This document shows positions 1 through 8,710 of a DNA stretch of 64,000 nt, piece by piece. Under the pieces are notes generated by a model. That model did no database searches. It had not been told where the DNA came from and saw only the letters and a list, made by a program, of their open reading frames with translations. Source of the DNA: an uncultured Rhodospirillaceae bacterium (lineage in GTDB: Bacteria; Pseudomonadota; Alphaproteobacteria; Rhodospirillales; Rhodospirillaceae). The DNA is taken from assembly GCA_943787205.1 (NCBI GenBank), contig CALSLN010000017.1, positions 61,131-125,130 on the forward strand, written 5' to 3'. Each line of letters opens with the position of its first letter. Within the stretch, counting starts at the first letter, position 1. The position numbers and the translations under genes were made by a program.

Positions 1-122
1 GCATACCTGCAGGGTTCAGTCAGAACGGACTGCCAGTGGGTTTGGAACTCGACGGATTACCAGGTGAAGACGAGGCCCTACTTGCTGTCGCCAAAGCGAT
101 CAGCGAGGGTTTAAGCAGCTAG
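1..122 (+). CDS. Amidase (amidase signature family), C-terminal fragment
   Basis: The gene runs in from outside the window; only the last 39 codons are present, starting in frame at base 3. The visible residues IPAGFSQNGLPVGLELDG are typical of the C-terminal part of amidase-signature enzymes such as indoleacetamide or mandelamide hydrolases. The Ser-Ser-Lys catalytic centre lies upstream and cannot be checked, so the substrate is open. The TAG stop overlaps the stop of the convergent queD by four bases (CTAG), so there is no room for a terminator between them. Confidence 0.75.
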   Translation, partial: IPAGFSQNGLPVGLELDGLPGEDEALLAVAKAISEGLSS

Positions 123-484
123 GCTGGGCCTTCGTAGATGCAGCCCTCTCCGCAGGAACCACGGCGGATAATGATTTTGCTCAGCGCCGGAAACTGAGGT
201 GCAAGACGGTCCCACACCCATATGGCGATGTTTTCCAAGGTTGGGTGACTTAGGCCTTCGAGGTCATTGAGATACCCATGATCCAGTTCACCTTTGACGT
301 GCTCGATCGCCGTATCAACATCTGCAAAATCGACAATCCAACCCGTTTGCGCATCCGGCGTACCAGACAGATACACTTCAGCTGCAAACGAATGCCCATG
401 AAGGCGCGCATAGCGATGGTCTGGCGTCACATTAGGAGCCAGATGATGCGCCGCTTCGAAAGTAAAACTTTTAAAGATATCCAT
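119..484 (-). CDS. queD: 6-carboxytetrahydropterin synthase QueD-like
   Basis: This is a T-fold enzyme of 121 residues that turns dihydroneopterin triphosphate into 6-carboxytetrahydropterin, the first committed step of queuosine synthesis. Zinc-ligand histidines are visible in FEAAHHL (residues 10-16) and RLHGHSF (about 27-33); LDHGYLNDL and PTLENIAIWVWD follow, and the C-terminus ends in GCIYEG. The position of the catalytic Cys27 of E. coli QueD (HKCGRLHGHS) reads Tyr here (HRYARLHGHS). That may mark a lineage variant or a changed activity. It is divergent from queC and queE, which supply the next steps, so the assignment is firm at the pathway level. Confidence 0.9.
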   Translation of the reverse strand: MDIFKSFTFEAAHHLAPNVTPDHRYARLHGHSFAAEVYLSGTPDAQTGWIVDFADVDTAIEHVKGELDHGYLNDLEGLSHPTLENIAIWVWDRLAPQFPALSKIIIRRGSCGEGCIYEGPA

Positions 485-670
485 GGGTTTTGAACTGATC
501 TGCTTGCAGTGTCTGTGTATAAAGCGGGCGGACTATGCCACCAACGCTTCAAAAAAGCACGGCTTGAAAACACATGGTGTTTACTAGAATGACAATACGA
601 ATAAATGTTTTAAAAACAGTATGTTGAAATTGTTTCTTGACCTACCGTCGCCACTGGTCAAAGTGCGCCC

Positions 671-1399
671 ATGAATACCAAAGCGACATCAAATCCCCGC
701 TCTGCAGAAACGGCGCTGGTTCTCTTTTCAGGTGGACAGGACTCAGCGACCTGCCTTGCTTGGGCGCTCGAGAGCTATACCAAGGTCGAAACAGTAGGGT
801 TCGACTACGGCCAACGGCATAGCGTTGAGCTGCAAAGCCGCCTGATTGTCTTAGAGCAGATCCGCACCACCTTCCCCAATTGGGCAGGGCGTTTGGCTGA
901 AGACCACATTGTCGAGTTGGGTTATCTCAGTGCCCTTGGTGAAACCGCGATGACCCACGACGTCGCCATTGAAATGAATGACGCTGGACTACCGACAACC
1001 TTTGTCCCGGGCCGAAATCTGGCATTCCTCAATGCAGCTGGAGCCCTTGCCTATCGCCGAGGCATCAATGTGCTCGTTGGCGGCATGTGTGAAACTGACT
1101 ATTCGGGTTATCCCGATTGTCGACGAGACACGATTGATGCCCAGGAAACAGCACTCGCCCTCGGCATGGATCGGCCATTTCGCATTGAAACGCCGCTCAT
1201 GCGCATCGATAAGGCGGCAACTTGGGCTATGGCCCATGATATCGGTGGCCAGGCCTTAACGGACCTCATCATCGAACATACCCATACCTGTTACTTAGGC
1301 GACCGCGAGCATCGTCATGACTGGGGCTACGGCTGCGACGAATGCCCTGCTTGCGATCTCAGGTCTGCCGGATATGCCCGCTTTAAGGAGGCTGCGTGA
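671..1399 (+). CDS. queC: 7-cyano-7-deazaguanine synthase QueC
   Basis: This 242-residue enzyme is an ATP-dependent amide and nitrile synthetase that makes preQ0 from 7-carboxy-7-deazaguanine and ammonia. The PP-loop reads [10 protein letters not shown] (about residues 18-27). The C-terminal zinc site is visible as C(Y)LGD followed by a CDECPACD stretch. The length is typical of the family. The ATG at 671 is the best start although its upstream purine tract is weak. The stop overlaps the GTG start of queE in GTGA, so the two are translationally coupled. No preQ1 riboswitch fold was recognised in the 186-bp divergent queD-queC gap. Confidence 0.95.
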   Translation: MNTKATSNPRSAETALVLFSGGQDSATCLAWALESYTKVETVGFDYGQRHSVELQSRLIVLEQIRTTFPNWAGRLAEDHIVELGYLSALGETAMTHDVAIEMNDAGLPTTFVPGRNLAFLNAAGALAYRRGINVLVGGMCETDYSGYPDCRRDTIDAQETALALGMDRPFRIETPLMRIDKAATWAMAHDIGGQALTDLIIEHTHTCYLGDREHRHDWGYGCDECPACDLRSAGYARFKEAA

Positions 1400-2031
1400 C
1401 CTACGCTGTTAAAGAAATTCACTACACGCTTCAGGGCGAAGGCGCACAGGCTGGGCGTGCGGCTGTATTCTGCCGTTTCACCGGCTGTAATTTATGGTCA
1501 GGTCGCGAGGAAGACCGGGCAACGGCGCAGTGCCAGTTCTGCGATACAGACTTTGTCGGCACGGATGGCGAAGGTGGCGGTTCATTCACGTCAGCCGCCA
1601 ACCTAGCCCTTAAGATAGCTGGCTATTGGCCCACCACCGGCCAGGATAGAAAGTATGTCGTCTTCACCGGAGGTGAGCCCCTCCTGCAACTGGACGATGA
1701 CCTCATTACCGCGCTTCACGGCCAAGGATTTGAGATCGCCATAGAGACCAATGGCACCCTGCCTGTTCCAGCTGGTGTCGATTGGATTTGCGTCAGCCCT
1801 AAAGCGGGAACGGAGCAAGTTCAGCGCAAAGGCAGCGAACTCAAGATCGTTCACCCACAAACGGGGCTCAATCCACTTGATCTAGAGTCCCAGGACTTCA
1901 CCCATCGTTTCGTGCAGCCCATGTATGGCGACACCTATCAAGAGAGCTTAGCGGCCTGTGTGGCCTTCTGCAGAGACAATCCAGCATGGCGCTTGAGCCT
2001 ACAAACCCACAAAGTTCTGGGTATTCCCTAG
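1396..2031 (+). CDS. queE: 7-carboxy-7-deazaguanine synthase QueE (radical SAM)
   Basis: QueE is a radical SAM enzyme that contracts 6-carboxytetrahydropterin to 7-carboxy-7-deazaguanine. The N-terminus has the substrate motif [12 protein letters not shown]. The cluster ligands follow the long-spaced CX14CX2C pattern (GCN...CQFCDTDF) known from Burkholderia-type QueE, not the CX3CX2C form. [10 protein letters not shown] is the SAM-binding GGE motif. It starts with GTG at 1396, eleven bases downstream of an AAGGAG site inside queC. Its last 49 bases are duplicated downstream of the next gene at 3008-3056, which dates an insertion between queE and its former neighbour. Confidence 0.93.
   Translation: MTYAVKEIHYTLQGEGAQAGRAAVFCRFTGCNLWSGREEDRATAQCQFCDTDFVGTDGEGGGSFTSAANLALKIAGYWPTTGQDRKYVVFTGGEPLLQLDDDLITALHGQGFEIAIETNGTLPVPAGVDWICVSPKAGTEQVQRKGSELKIVHPQTGLNPLDLESQDFTHRFVQPMYGDTYQESLAACVAFCRDNPAWRLSLQTHKVLGIP
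1983..2031 (+). repeat. Direct repeat, native copy: 3' end of queE
   Basis: These last 49 bases of queE, including the stop codon, recur at 3008-3056 with 46 of 49 positions identical. The three differences are all synonymous in the queE frame (in the Leu, Gly and Ile codons before the final Pro). The pair flanks the PEP-mutase-family gene. Confidence 0.9.
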
Positions 2032-2178
2032 TGACCTAAAATTGCCCCTTGATTCCTTTGTAGTCGATTGTGAAAAATGTGTAAGTCATTGAATTTGAAT
2101 TAGTATTTGAGTTTTTATGTAATATCAAAATCGCAAAAAATCGAGAGTCAGTATGACTGTGGCAGGGAGGTATTTGAA

Positions 2179-3009
2179 ATGACGATACCGAAATCGACGG
2201 AAGAAAAGCGCCAATCTTTCAGGGATTTGCATAGCGTTGGTTGCTTCATTATCCCCAATCCTTGGGACGTGGGTAGCGCGCGGTATCTTGCACATCTCGG
2301 CTTTAAAGCTATCGCGACGACGAGTTCTGGCTCGGCATGGAGCGCGGGGCGTGCGGATGAACACCTCGATTTGGACCGCATTCTTTCTCATCTAGCAACC
2401 ATGGCACAGGCGGTCGATCTGCCGGTGAATGCGGATTTCGAGGACGGGCACGCGGACGACATAGAGGGATTGATCACAAATGTGCGTCGTGCATGCCAGA
2501 CTGGAATCGCTGGACTTTCGATTGAGGACACTCGGACGGGGTCGGTACGCACGGTGCGCAGCTTCGACGACAGCGTGGCCCGCATGCGCGCGGCGCGCAA
2601 GGCGATAGATGCAGATGGTGGTGGCGTACTCCTGATCGGGCGAGCCGATGGATTCATCGCCGGTAGTTCAGATCTAGACGATGTGCTGCGTCGCCTCTCT
2701 GCTTTCGCGGAGGCGGGTGCAGATTGCCTATACGCGCCCGGCCTAACGACAGAAGATCAAGTCACAGCGGTAGTGCGCGCGGTTGCACCAATGCCAGTGA
2801 ACGTGCTGGTCGGGAAGCCTGGGTTCACAGCCGCCGGCCTCGCTGCCCTCGGTGTGCGGCGGATCAGCGTCGGTGGTGCAATGGCACGCAGCGCGTGGGC
2901 TGGTTTTATGACGGCAGCACAGGAAATCGCAAATGAAGGAACCTTCGAGAACCTCCTTCACGCTGCAAGCGGAGCAGAACTAAACAAGCTCATGTCCGGT
3001 ATGAATTAG
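2179..3009 (+). CDS. Isocitrate lyase / PEP mutase family protein
   Basis: This alpha/beta-barrel protein of about 276 residues belongs to the PEP mutase / isocitrate lyase superfamily, which cleaves or forms C-C or P-C bonds of 2-oxo acids. Motifs in order are IIPNPWDVGSARYL, ATTSSG, NADFEDGHADD (metal-binding acids), SIEDTRTG and LIGRADGF. The Cys of the isocitrate lyase KKCGH motif is absent, so a lyase of the carboxyphosphonate mutase or oxaloacetase type is likelier; the substrate is unknown. I place the start at ATG 2179 with GGGAGG just upstream, not at the in-frame codon at 2107. The gene sits in a segment bracketed by copies of the queE 3' end, so it was inserted. Confidence 0.85.
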   Translation: MTIPKSTEEKRQSFRDLHSVGCFIIPNPWDVGSARYLAHLGFKAIATTSSGSAWSAGRADEHLDLDRILSHLATMAQAVDLPVNADFEDGHADDIEGLITNVRRACQTGIAGLSIEDTRTGSVRTVRSFDDSVARMRAARKAIDADGGGVLLIGRADGFIAGSSDLDDVLRRLSAFAEAGADCLYAPGLTTEDQVTAVVRAVAPMPVNVLVGKPGFTAAGLAALGVRRISVGGAMARSAWAGFMTAAQEIANEGTFENLLHAASGAELNKLMSGMN

Positions 3010-3056
3010 CATGGCGCTTGAGCCTACAAACCCACAAAGTTCTAGGCATACCCTAG
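3008..3056 (+). repeat. Direct repeat, second copy of the queE 3' end
   Basis: This segment matches 1983-2031 at 46 of 49 bases. It still encodes the same residues up to the same TAG in the queE frame, but has no upstream queE sequence. It starts one base after the PEP-mutase stop codon begins. A copy changed only at synonymous positions points to a related, functional queE as its source and not to neutral drift of a local duplicate. Confidence 0.88.
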
Positions 3057-3068
3057 CCTTTTTGTTCA

Positions 3069-3431
3069 CTACTCACCGACTTTGAGCCCCTTCAGCACGG
3101 TAATACTGTCTGGGTCCGGCGGCTCAGGCACGGCTTCCAGATAGGCAACAATGTCGGCGATCTCCGCATCGGACAAAATCTCTTCAGGATAAACCGGCAT
3201 ACGCCCAGGACTGAAACGGATGAAGTTGGCGATAGCCTCTGGCGGTAAAGTGTCAGGGGTCAGCGCCGTCCCAGCCTCACTGCCCTGACCGTTGGTTCCG
3301 TGGCATTGGAAACATCCCACCCGCATAAAGGTTTGCTCTCCTCGCTCGACCGAAGGGTCCTCTTGGCCAAAAGCCCCAAATCCGAACAAACAGAGGGGCG
3401 CTATGACACTGGAAAAGTACTTTATATTCAT
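3069..3431 (-). CDS. Exported class I c-type cytochrome, small
   Basis: This is a 120-residue secreted cytochrome with a Sec signal at residues 1-22. One haem-attachment motif, CFQCH, lies near residue 40, and PGRMPVYP carries the likely axial Met. The C-terminal helix reads ADIVAYLEAV. It starts 11 bases after the ThDP enzyme gene on the same strand, so the two are almost certainly co-transcribed. I infer that it takes electrons from, or acts beside, that Tat-exported enzyme in the periplasm. Confidence 0.85.
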   Translation of the reverse strand: MNIKYFSSVIAPLCLFGFGAFGQEDPSVERGEQTFMRVGCFQCHGTNGQGSEAGTALTPDTLPPEAIANFIRFSPGRMPVYPEEILSDAEIADIVAYLEAVPEPPDPDSITVLKGLKVGE

Positions 3432-3442
3432 AGTCTGCTCCC

Positions 3443-5425
3443 TCAGCGCATCTGCGTGACGACGTCGACCAAAGCCGGGTAACCCGACTTAACCACCTTA
3501 ACGGCCTCTGCCAGGGCTGGTGCTAAATCATCCGGGTCTTCAATTGGCCCTGCAGACCACACCCCCATACCCTCTGCCAACTTAGCGTAATCAATATCGG
3601 GATTACGGATTTCAGTGCCGATGTTTGAGCGGTCGATACCCCGTTTACGCCGGTTGGCCGTCCCCTGCACCAGCATGGTCTCCTGGGCATAAGCGCGATT
3701 GTTATGCATCACAGTCAGCAGTGGCACGCGATGATGAGCCGCTGTCCACAATGCGCCATTTGCATACATGAAGTCCCCATCGCACTGGATATTCACGGAA
3801 AACCGTCCCAGCTTCTTATTCGCAAGCGCCGCGCCCACCGCTGCCGGTAGGCCATAGCCAACACCGCCACCGGCACCAATACCCAGATAACGGTAATGTT
3901 CGTCGATGTTCCAAAGACGATGAGGCCAAGAACTGACAAAGCGCTCAGAGGCGCCGACCGAGACCAGTGCCCAGTCTTCCTCCTTGATCTTGTCGTAGAG
4001 CTCCATGCACATACGGCCTGTGCTTACCGGGCTTGAGGTCCACCCTTGGGCAGCTAAACGCCGGGACTCTTCGTATAAGTCCTTATGCGTCTTGCGCAGG
4101 TCTTTTGTTTTGTCAGCGATGGCACGGCGATGGCTGCGCGTCAGCGCCGCGTTCACCTCCTCAATCAACGCTGGCAACGTCGCTTCACCATCGCCGGTGA
4201 CAGAAATATCCACCGGCGCGTAGCGCTGGAAATCCTGGTAATTGGATTTCATATAGAGATCATTGACGCTGATGGTCACCAGCTTCGCGCCCTCTTTGGT
4301 CCGCGATTGCACGGTCTTATTAGCGCGGTTGACGGAATTCACCTGACCAAAAAAGTCCGTGACTTCGAGACCCAATATGACGTCCGCATTCGAAATGAGC
4401 TGACCCGCTTTACGCGTATGGTTGAGGTAGTGAGACGTCGGTATGTTCTGACGACTGGCGATATCAATGACCGGCACATTGAGCAGTTCCGCCAGCTCGA
4501 CCAAGAGTTTCATCCCATTCGGCGTCCGCGCCAGGCGATCAACAATAATCACCGGGGACTCTGCATCAACCAGCAGCTTGGCCGTATCCCGCACCGCACC
4601 ACGTTCCCCTTGCGGCGGCTCAGACGGCGTATAGCGGGGAATCTTTAGCGCTGAGCGATCCTCAACTTCCATCTCCTGAAGGTGCGCGTCGGTCACGATT
4701 GCGACCGGCTCCATCGGAGGTGTGGTCGCAATCTTCCAGCCTCGCACAAAGGACTCAGCGAACGCTTGAAGAGAATGAGGTTGATCATCCCATTTGGTAA
4801 AATCCCGCACCATGGAGGCCGGGTCCTGAGCAGAATGCCGCCAGGTCGTCGCCCCAAGGCGCTCATTGGCATCCGCGTGATTGCCCAGAATAGCGATGAG
4901 TGGCACGCGGTCGCACCAGGCATTGTAAATGTTCATAGCTGCATGCTGCAGACCAACTGTGCCGTGACACATAATTGCCGCAGGTTTCAGTGCGGCCTTG
5001 TAATAGCCATTTGCCATCGCAGCGGCCGACTCTTCATGCATACACGTAATGAATTCAGGCGCCTTGTTATCGCTGTAGACCGTTATGGATTCGTGTAGGC
5101 CGAGAAAACTCGAACCGGGGTTGGAGAAGACGTATTCAAGATCAAGCGATTTCATAACATCGACCATGAAGTCAGACCCGAAACTGCCTGTCTCTGCCGA
5201 GGCGGTATTCGCGGCGAGTTGCTCGTTAATTTGTTCCGGTGACGAAGCTTCCAGCTCCATCTGCGCCGCAGAGGGTGGCAACGCGCCTGGCGAAAGTTCC
5301 TTGCTAGAGGAGCCCTCTTTCGCTGCTTCCCCGACGCTGGGCAGTGACGTTACTGCACCTGCTACTGCCGCGCCCGTAAGGAACTTGCGTCGGCCAACAT
5401 TCGGTTTTTCCGGTGATTTGGTCAT
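3443..5425 (-). CDS. Tat-exported thiamine-diphosphate enzyme, acetolactate synthase-like
   Basis: This protein of about 660 residues has the three-domain fold of acetolactate synthase, pyruvate oxidase and benzoylformate decarboxylase. The start at ATG 5425 puts a twin-arginine signal first (GRRKFLTGAAVAGAV, residues about 10-24). The ThDP-activating Glu lies in MHEESAAAMANGYYKA, the centre is a transhydrogenase-like domain, and the C-terminal cofactor motif begins CDGDFMYANG and ends HNN about 27 residues later. Export of a ThDP enzyme is unusual, but Tat carries folded, cofactor-loaded proteins. The adjacent cytochrome gene suggests an oxidative reaction. The substrate cannot be read from sequence. 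Confidence 0.85.
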   Translation of the reverse strand: MTKSPEKPNVGRRKFLTGAAVAGAVTSLPSVGEAAKEGSSSKELSPGALPPSAAQMELEASSPEQINEQLAANTASAETGSFGSDFMVDVMKSLDLEYVFSNPGSSFLGLHESITVYSDNKAPEFITCMHEESAAAMANGYYKAALKPAAIMCHGTVGLQHAAMNIYNAWCDRVPLIAILGNHADANERLGATTWRHSAQDPASMVRDFTKWDDQPHSLQAFAESFVRGWKIATTPPMEPVAIVTDAHLQEMEVEDRSALKIPRYTPSEPPQGERGAVRDTAKLLVDAESPVIIVDRLARTPNGMKLLVELAELLNVPVIDIASRQNIPTSHYLNHTRKAGQLISNADVILGLEVTDFFGQVNSVNRANKTVQSRTKEGAKLVTISVNDLYMKSNYQDFQRYAPVDISVTGDGEATLPALIEEVNAALTRSHRRAIADKTKDLRKTHKDLYEESRRLAAQGWTSSPVSTGRMCMELYDKIKEEDWALVSVGASERFVSSWPHRLWNIDEHYRYLGIGAGGGVGYGLPAAVGAALANKKLGRFSVNIQCDGDFMYANGALWTAAHHRVPLLTVMHNNRAYAQETMLVQGTANRRKRGIDRSNIGTEIRNPDIDYAKLAEGMGVWSAGPIEDPDDLAPALAEAVKVVKSGYPALVDVVTQMR

Positions 5426-5555
5426 GGCGCACCCCTTGGCTTGTTCAGACCATTGATCCTGACACAGCCCAAGGGACACCGGTCGAGCCTTTTGAACCGC
5501 TCTCGCTCTTCGGACAGGGGGCTAAGAACGCCGTATTTGCAGAGCTAAAGGCTGC

Positions 5556-6422
5556 TCACCAAGGGTCAGTAAAGGTAAAGGGCGCGTCGTAGGCTTTTAG
5601 GGTGTCTGGCAGGACCGGATTGTGGGCTGGTCGGAAGGAAAACGGAGACTCTTCCTCTAGGAATTTGTTCCGCAACGGTCCGCCGTAAATACGGATGAAC
5701 AGGTTGTAGCCAGTCTCGCTGCCAGCCGGACCATGCATCTCGTTCTCACGCCCACCACGCGTAACCACCCGGCCCCATCCGGCCGACATCCCCAAAGATG
5801 TACTCGCCCGATAGCACGAAGACTTCCTCGATCATCGGATGACCGAATTTTGCCTTTCATGATTGGCGGCGGCGCATGGTGTGGCAGCGCTGAGTATAAG
5901 AACGTCTGTTCCTGAGTCTCGGGATCAACGCGAAGCTTCTTGGTAAAAATCGTTGGTGACAGGGGCTTGCTGGTCACAGACCCCCGCCTCACCCGTTTGC
6001 CATTCCATGTCGTAGACGTCGAGCTTGGTGATCAGCTTATCTTCGCGGAAATGTCCGTCCGGCGGCGCGCCCAAGATCGGCTGATGAAAGCCGTCAAAGA
6101 GGGCGAGCAGCACACAGCCACCTTGAGACGCTATGGACTCTCTTACATAGCCAGACGGCCAATAGGCGTAGGTATCCTTGCCGTAGTGCACGCCATTGAC
6201 CTCTAACTCACCATCGAGGACAAAAATCTCCACATCACACCGAAAATGAACCGGTCCGGGGCGAGAGAAGCCTGGCGCAACCTTGAGGATCGCCGTAAAT
6301 GCACCGGTCTCACTGTCCTGACTTAGAACCTTACTTTGGACCGCGATATCGGGGTTACCGGGCGCACCATCGGCCCACGGGATTTCCTGAGCCTGGACAA
6401 AGCAAGTATGTGGGCGGGTCAT
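5556..6422 (-). pseudogene. ChrR-like cupin protein, broken by three frameshifts
   Basis: Read through three frame changes, this encodes a paralogue of the cupin proteins at 6840-7688 and 7853-8698. It begins MTRPHTCFVQAQEIPW and has the shared blocks CDVEIFVLDGELEVNG, DPETQEQTFLY, HPMIEEVFVLSGEYIFGD and HGPAGSETGYNLFIR. The shifts fall at 5981-5985 (run of five C on the plus strand), 5848-5851 (four T) and 5751-5753 (three C). Each is explained by one extra base. All three lie in homopolymers, so sequencing error is as plausible as real inactivation. A GAAGGA ribosome site precedes the ATG at 6422. Confidence 0.8.
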
Positions 6423-6434
6423 TCTGGGTTCCTT

Positions 6435-6812
6435 CTAGTCTTCGTCTGGCCGGAACTCAGACATATCGCTCCACACCCGCATATCAACGATCTTTCCGTG
6501 CGCCACTTCAAAGCGGTCAATATAGCGCACGCCCTCGTACGTCGTGTCGTCGTTCCATACACCCGCCATCGACCCCAAGGCGTAGACAATCGTGCAGTCG
6601 TCACCCGGAATGGCGTCGTAGCGATCGGTGGTTTTCTTCGCGCTCTTGTGACGGCCTTTCGAGAAGGCCGCAAATTCAGCCGGCGACGTAAACACATGTC
6701 CACCGCTCACGGTCATGCGAAAGCCAGGACCGAGCAGCACATCAACCGCTTCCATGTCCCGGCGCATTAAAGCATCCAGAAACGTTTTTACCGTTGCAAC
6801 GGCGTCGGACAT
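6435..6812 (-). CDS. SnoaL-like / NTF2-fold protein
   Basis: The protein has 125 residues with the cone-shaped NTF2-like pattern: an N-terminal helix pair (VKTFLDALMRRDMEAVDVLL), then beta strands ending YIDRFEVAHGKIVDMRVWSD. Family members are polyketide cyclases, isomerases or small-ligand-binding proteins. The ATG at 6812 is chosen because GAGGAGGGG stands directly upstream. It lies 12 bases from the broken cupin gene downstream and 27 from the intact one upstream, so cupin and SnoaL genes alternate within one operon. The reaction is unknown. Confidence 0.78.
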   Translation of the reverse strand: MSDAVATVKTFLDALMRRDMEAVDVLLGPGFRMTVSGGHVFTSPAEFAAFSKGRHKSAKKTTDRYDAIPGDDCTIVYALGSMAGVWNDDTTYEGVRYIDRFEVAHGKIVDMRVWSDMSEFRPDED

Positions 6813-6839
6813 CTTTCCCCTCCTCAAGAACTCATTATC

Positions 6840-7688
6840 TCAATAAAGCGTACGACGAACTGGCGGCTTGGCATATGGTTTTAGTGCCGCTGATTCCACC
6901 ACTGGCTTATAGGGCGCGTCAAAGTCGACAGCTATGCCATCTTGACCAAACTTATTGGCCAATGGCCCGCCAACCGTGCGGATAAACATCATAAAGCCAG
7001 TATGCGATCCGTAAGGTCCGTGAAGGTTCTCTGGCTCCCACCACGCGTATGACCCAGGACACATCACCCCGACATCGTTAATCGCGTATTCCCCGGACAA
7101 AACAAACATCTCTTGGACGGTCGGGTGGGTCCACTGCTTCTCCATGAAGCGGAACGGCAATGCCGCGTATAGAATGCTGATCTCGCCCGTATAAGGGTCT
7201 TCTCTCAAAGGCCGAACCCCCGTCCCCATGAGGTATCGGGTGTAGGGGTTTTCGGTCCAGCCTTCCAAACCATCGGGCGCGATATCAATCTGTTCGACCA
7301 ACAGCTTCTCATCGAATAACCCGTCAGGCGCCGCGCCTGCCACCTCGGTTGGCGTCGCCGACAACATCGTCATCACCACGGCCCCGCGCGGCGCAGAGAC
7401 AGACTCCCGCGCGTAGCCAGCCGGCAGATGGGCGTAGGCATAGGGACCGTACTCAACACCATTGATAACGAGGCAACCATCGAGGACGAGGAGTTCTTCA
7501 TGACAGGTCAGGTGACGCTCGCCAGTCCGCTCCCAACCAGCTGGGTAGCGCACGATGGTTGAGCAAGCCCCGGTCGCCTCTTCGATACTCAGGACTTTGA
7601 CATCGAGGTCACCCCAGCCGCCGCCACTAAATTCTTGAGACCATGGCAGGTCCTGAGCCTGAATAAACATACAGTGTGGTCTGGGCAT
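6840..7688 (-). CDS. Two-domain ChrR-like cupin protein
   Basis: The protein has about 282 residues and two cupin halves. Each half carries a metal-site style block: HLTCHEELLVLDG in the first and THPTVQEMFVLSGEYA in the second. It starts PRPHCMFIQAQDLPW, a signature shared by all three paralogues here, and has no signal peptide. Cupins of this type are often dioxygenases, isomerases or metal-binding folds; I cannot choose. It is the first gene of the minus-strand run cupin, SnoaL, broken cupin, ThDP enzyme and cytochrome, and faces the divergent paralogue at 7853. The start may be ATG 7688 or the adjoining GTG at 7691. Confidence 0.75.
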   Translation of the reverse strand: MPRPHCMFIQAQDLPWSQEFSGGGWGDLDVKVLSIEEATGACSTIVRYPAGWERTGERHLTCHEELLVLDGCLVINGVEYGPYAYAHLPAGYARESVSAPRGAVVMTMLSATPTEVAGAAPDGLFDEKLLVEQIDIAPDGLEGWTENPYTRYLMGTGVRPLREDPYTGEISILYAALPFRFMEKQWTHPTVQEMFVLSGEYAINDVGVMCPGSYAWWEPENLHGPYGSHTGFMMFIRTVGGPLANKFGQDGIAVDFDAPYKPVVESAALKPYAKPPVRRTLY

Positions 7689-7852
7689 CACGGTTTCTCC
7701 GACAATATTAGCATTTCAGTCTAACCATCACCGTCACCAAAAAATACAATTCTATTATGCCTCCAAGCCTCAGAATTGCAGCGTTGCACCAGCCTGCGAC
7801 CTCGGCCATGATCGCGCCTACAAATACAAAATATTCTCGGGGGACTTCACCA

Positions 7853-8698
7853 ATGGCGCGGCCACATATTCTTTTCATTCAGGCACAAGACATCTCCTGG
7901 CAGAAAGGCCTCTATGGCCCGGGCCGCGACGATATAGAAATGAAGATCCTGTCCATTGACGAAGCGGGTACGGATTCCACCACCATCATTCGCTACCCCA
8001 AAGGCTGGAGCCGGACCGAGCCCGAGTTCGTCACCGCCCATGAAGAATTTCTGGTTCTCGCTGGCTCAATCACCATCAATGGCCAGAGCTACCGCACCCA
8101 TCAGTATGGCTTCCTGCCCGCAGGATACACCCGCCAAAGTGCCTCATCGGAACAAGGCTGCGTGCTGCTCACCACATTCGCCGATAAGCCGGAAGTCAAA
8201 GCCGGCGCGGGGCCCGACTACGACGAAAAACTGCTGATCCCCTTCGTCGACCCGATGACCATGGAATGGGACGAAGGTCTCACCGATCCGAAGTTCGCCG
8301 GTGGCACGTCCATCAAGCCCCTGCGCAACGATCCCTACACGGGAGAACAATCGTTCCTCTATTGCACACGGCCTCATCGGGTGCCGGCGGGCATGATGAA
8401 GCCAAAGTGGACTCATCCCATGATTGAAGAAGTGTTCTGCATTGATGGTGAATACGTCTGGGGCGATTGCGGTCGCATGGGCCCCGGCGGTTACGTCTGG
8501 TGGCTTGAAGGCGAATACCACGGACCAGCAGGAACTGACGCCGGTTATCACCTCTGGGTGCGCACGGTGGATGGACCACTGGCCAACACCATCGCGGAAG
8601 AGAAGTCACCGTTTTACTGGGACCCAGAATTCAATCCATCCCTGCCCGATGATCTCAAAAAGATCGCCAAGCCCTACGTGCGACCGCCGAACTACTAG
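7853..8698 (+). CDS. Two-domain ChrR-like cupin protein
   Basis: This is a 281-residue paralogue of the minus-strand cupins. Shared blocks are ARPHILFIQAQDISW, VTAHEEFLVLAGSITING, DPYTGEQSFLY, HPMIEEVFCIDGEYVWGD and GPAGTDAGYHLWVRTVDGP. I use the ATG at 7853, where CGGGGG lies upstream and the conserved N-terminus begins, and not the upstream in-frame ATG at 7757. The roughly 165 bases between it and the divergent cupin must hold both promoters. It is followed 13 bases later by a SnoaL-like gene, which repeats the cupin-SnoaL pairing of the opposite strand. Confidence 0.76.
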   Translation: MARPHILFIQAQDISWQKGLYGPGRDDIEMKILSIDEAGTDSTTIIRYPKGWSRTEPEFVTAHEEFLVLAGSITINGQSYRTHQYGFLPAGYTRQSASSEQGCVLLTTFADKPEVKAGAGPDYDEKLLIPFVDPMTMEWDEGLTDPKFAGGTSIKPLRNDPYTGEQSFLYCTRPHRVPAGMMKPKWTHPMIEEVFCIDGEYVWGDCGRMGPGGYVWWLEGEYHGPAGTDAGYHLWVRTVDGPLANTIAEEKSPFYWDPEFNPSLPDDLKKIAKPYVRPPNY

Positions 8699-8710
8699 GC
8701 TGCGTTCTTA

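Noticed and set aside
485..670. preQ1 riboswitch before queC
   Set aside because: I looked for the characteristic short stem with an A-rich tail and ribosome-site pairing and did not find it. A covariance search would be decisive.
4085..4648. A 187-codon open frame on the plus strand
   Set aside because: It lies fully antisense to the ThDP enzyme gene, which has clear motifs. The frame gives no recognisable domain and is a codon-bias shadow.
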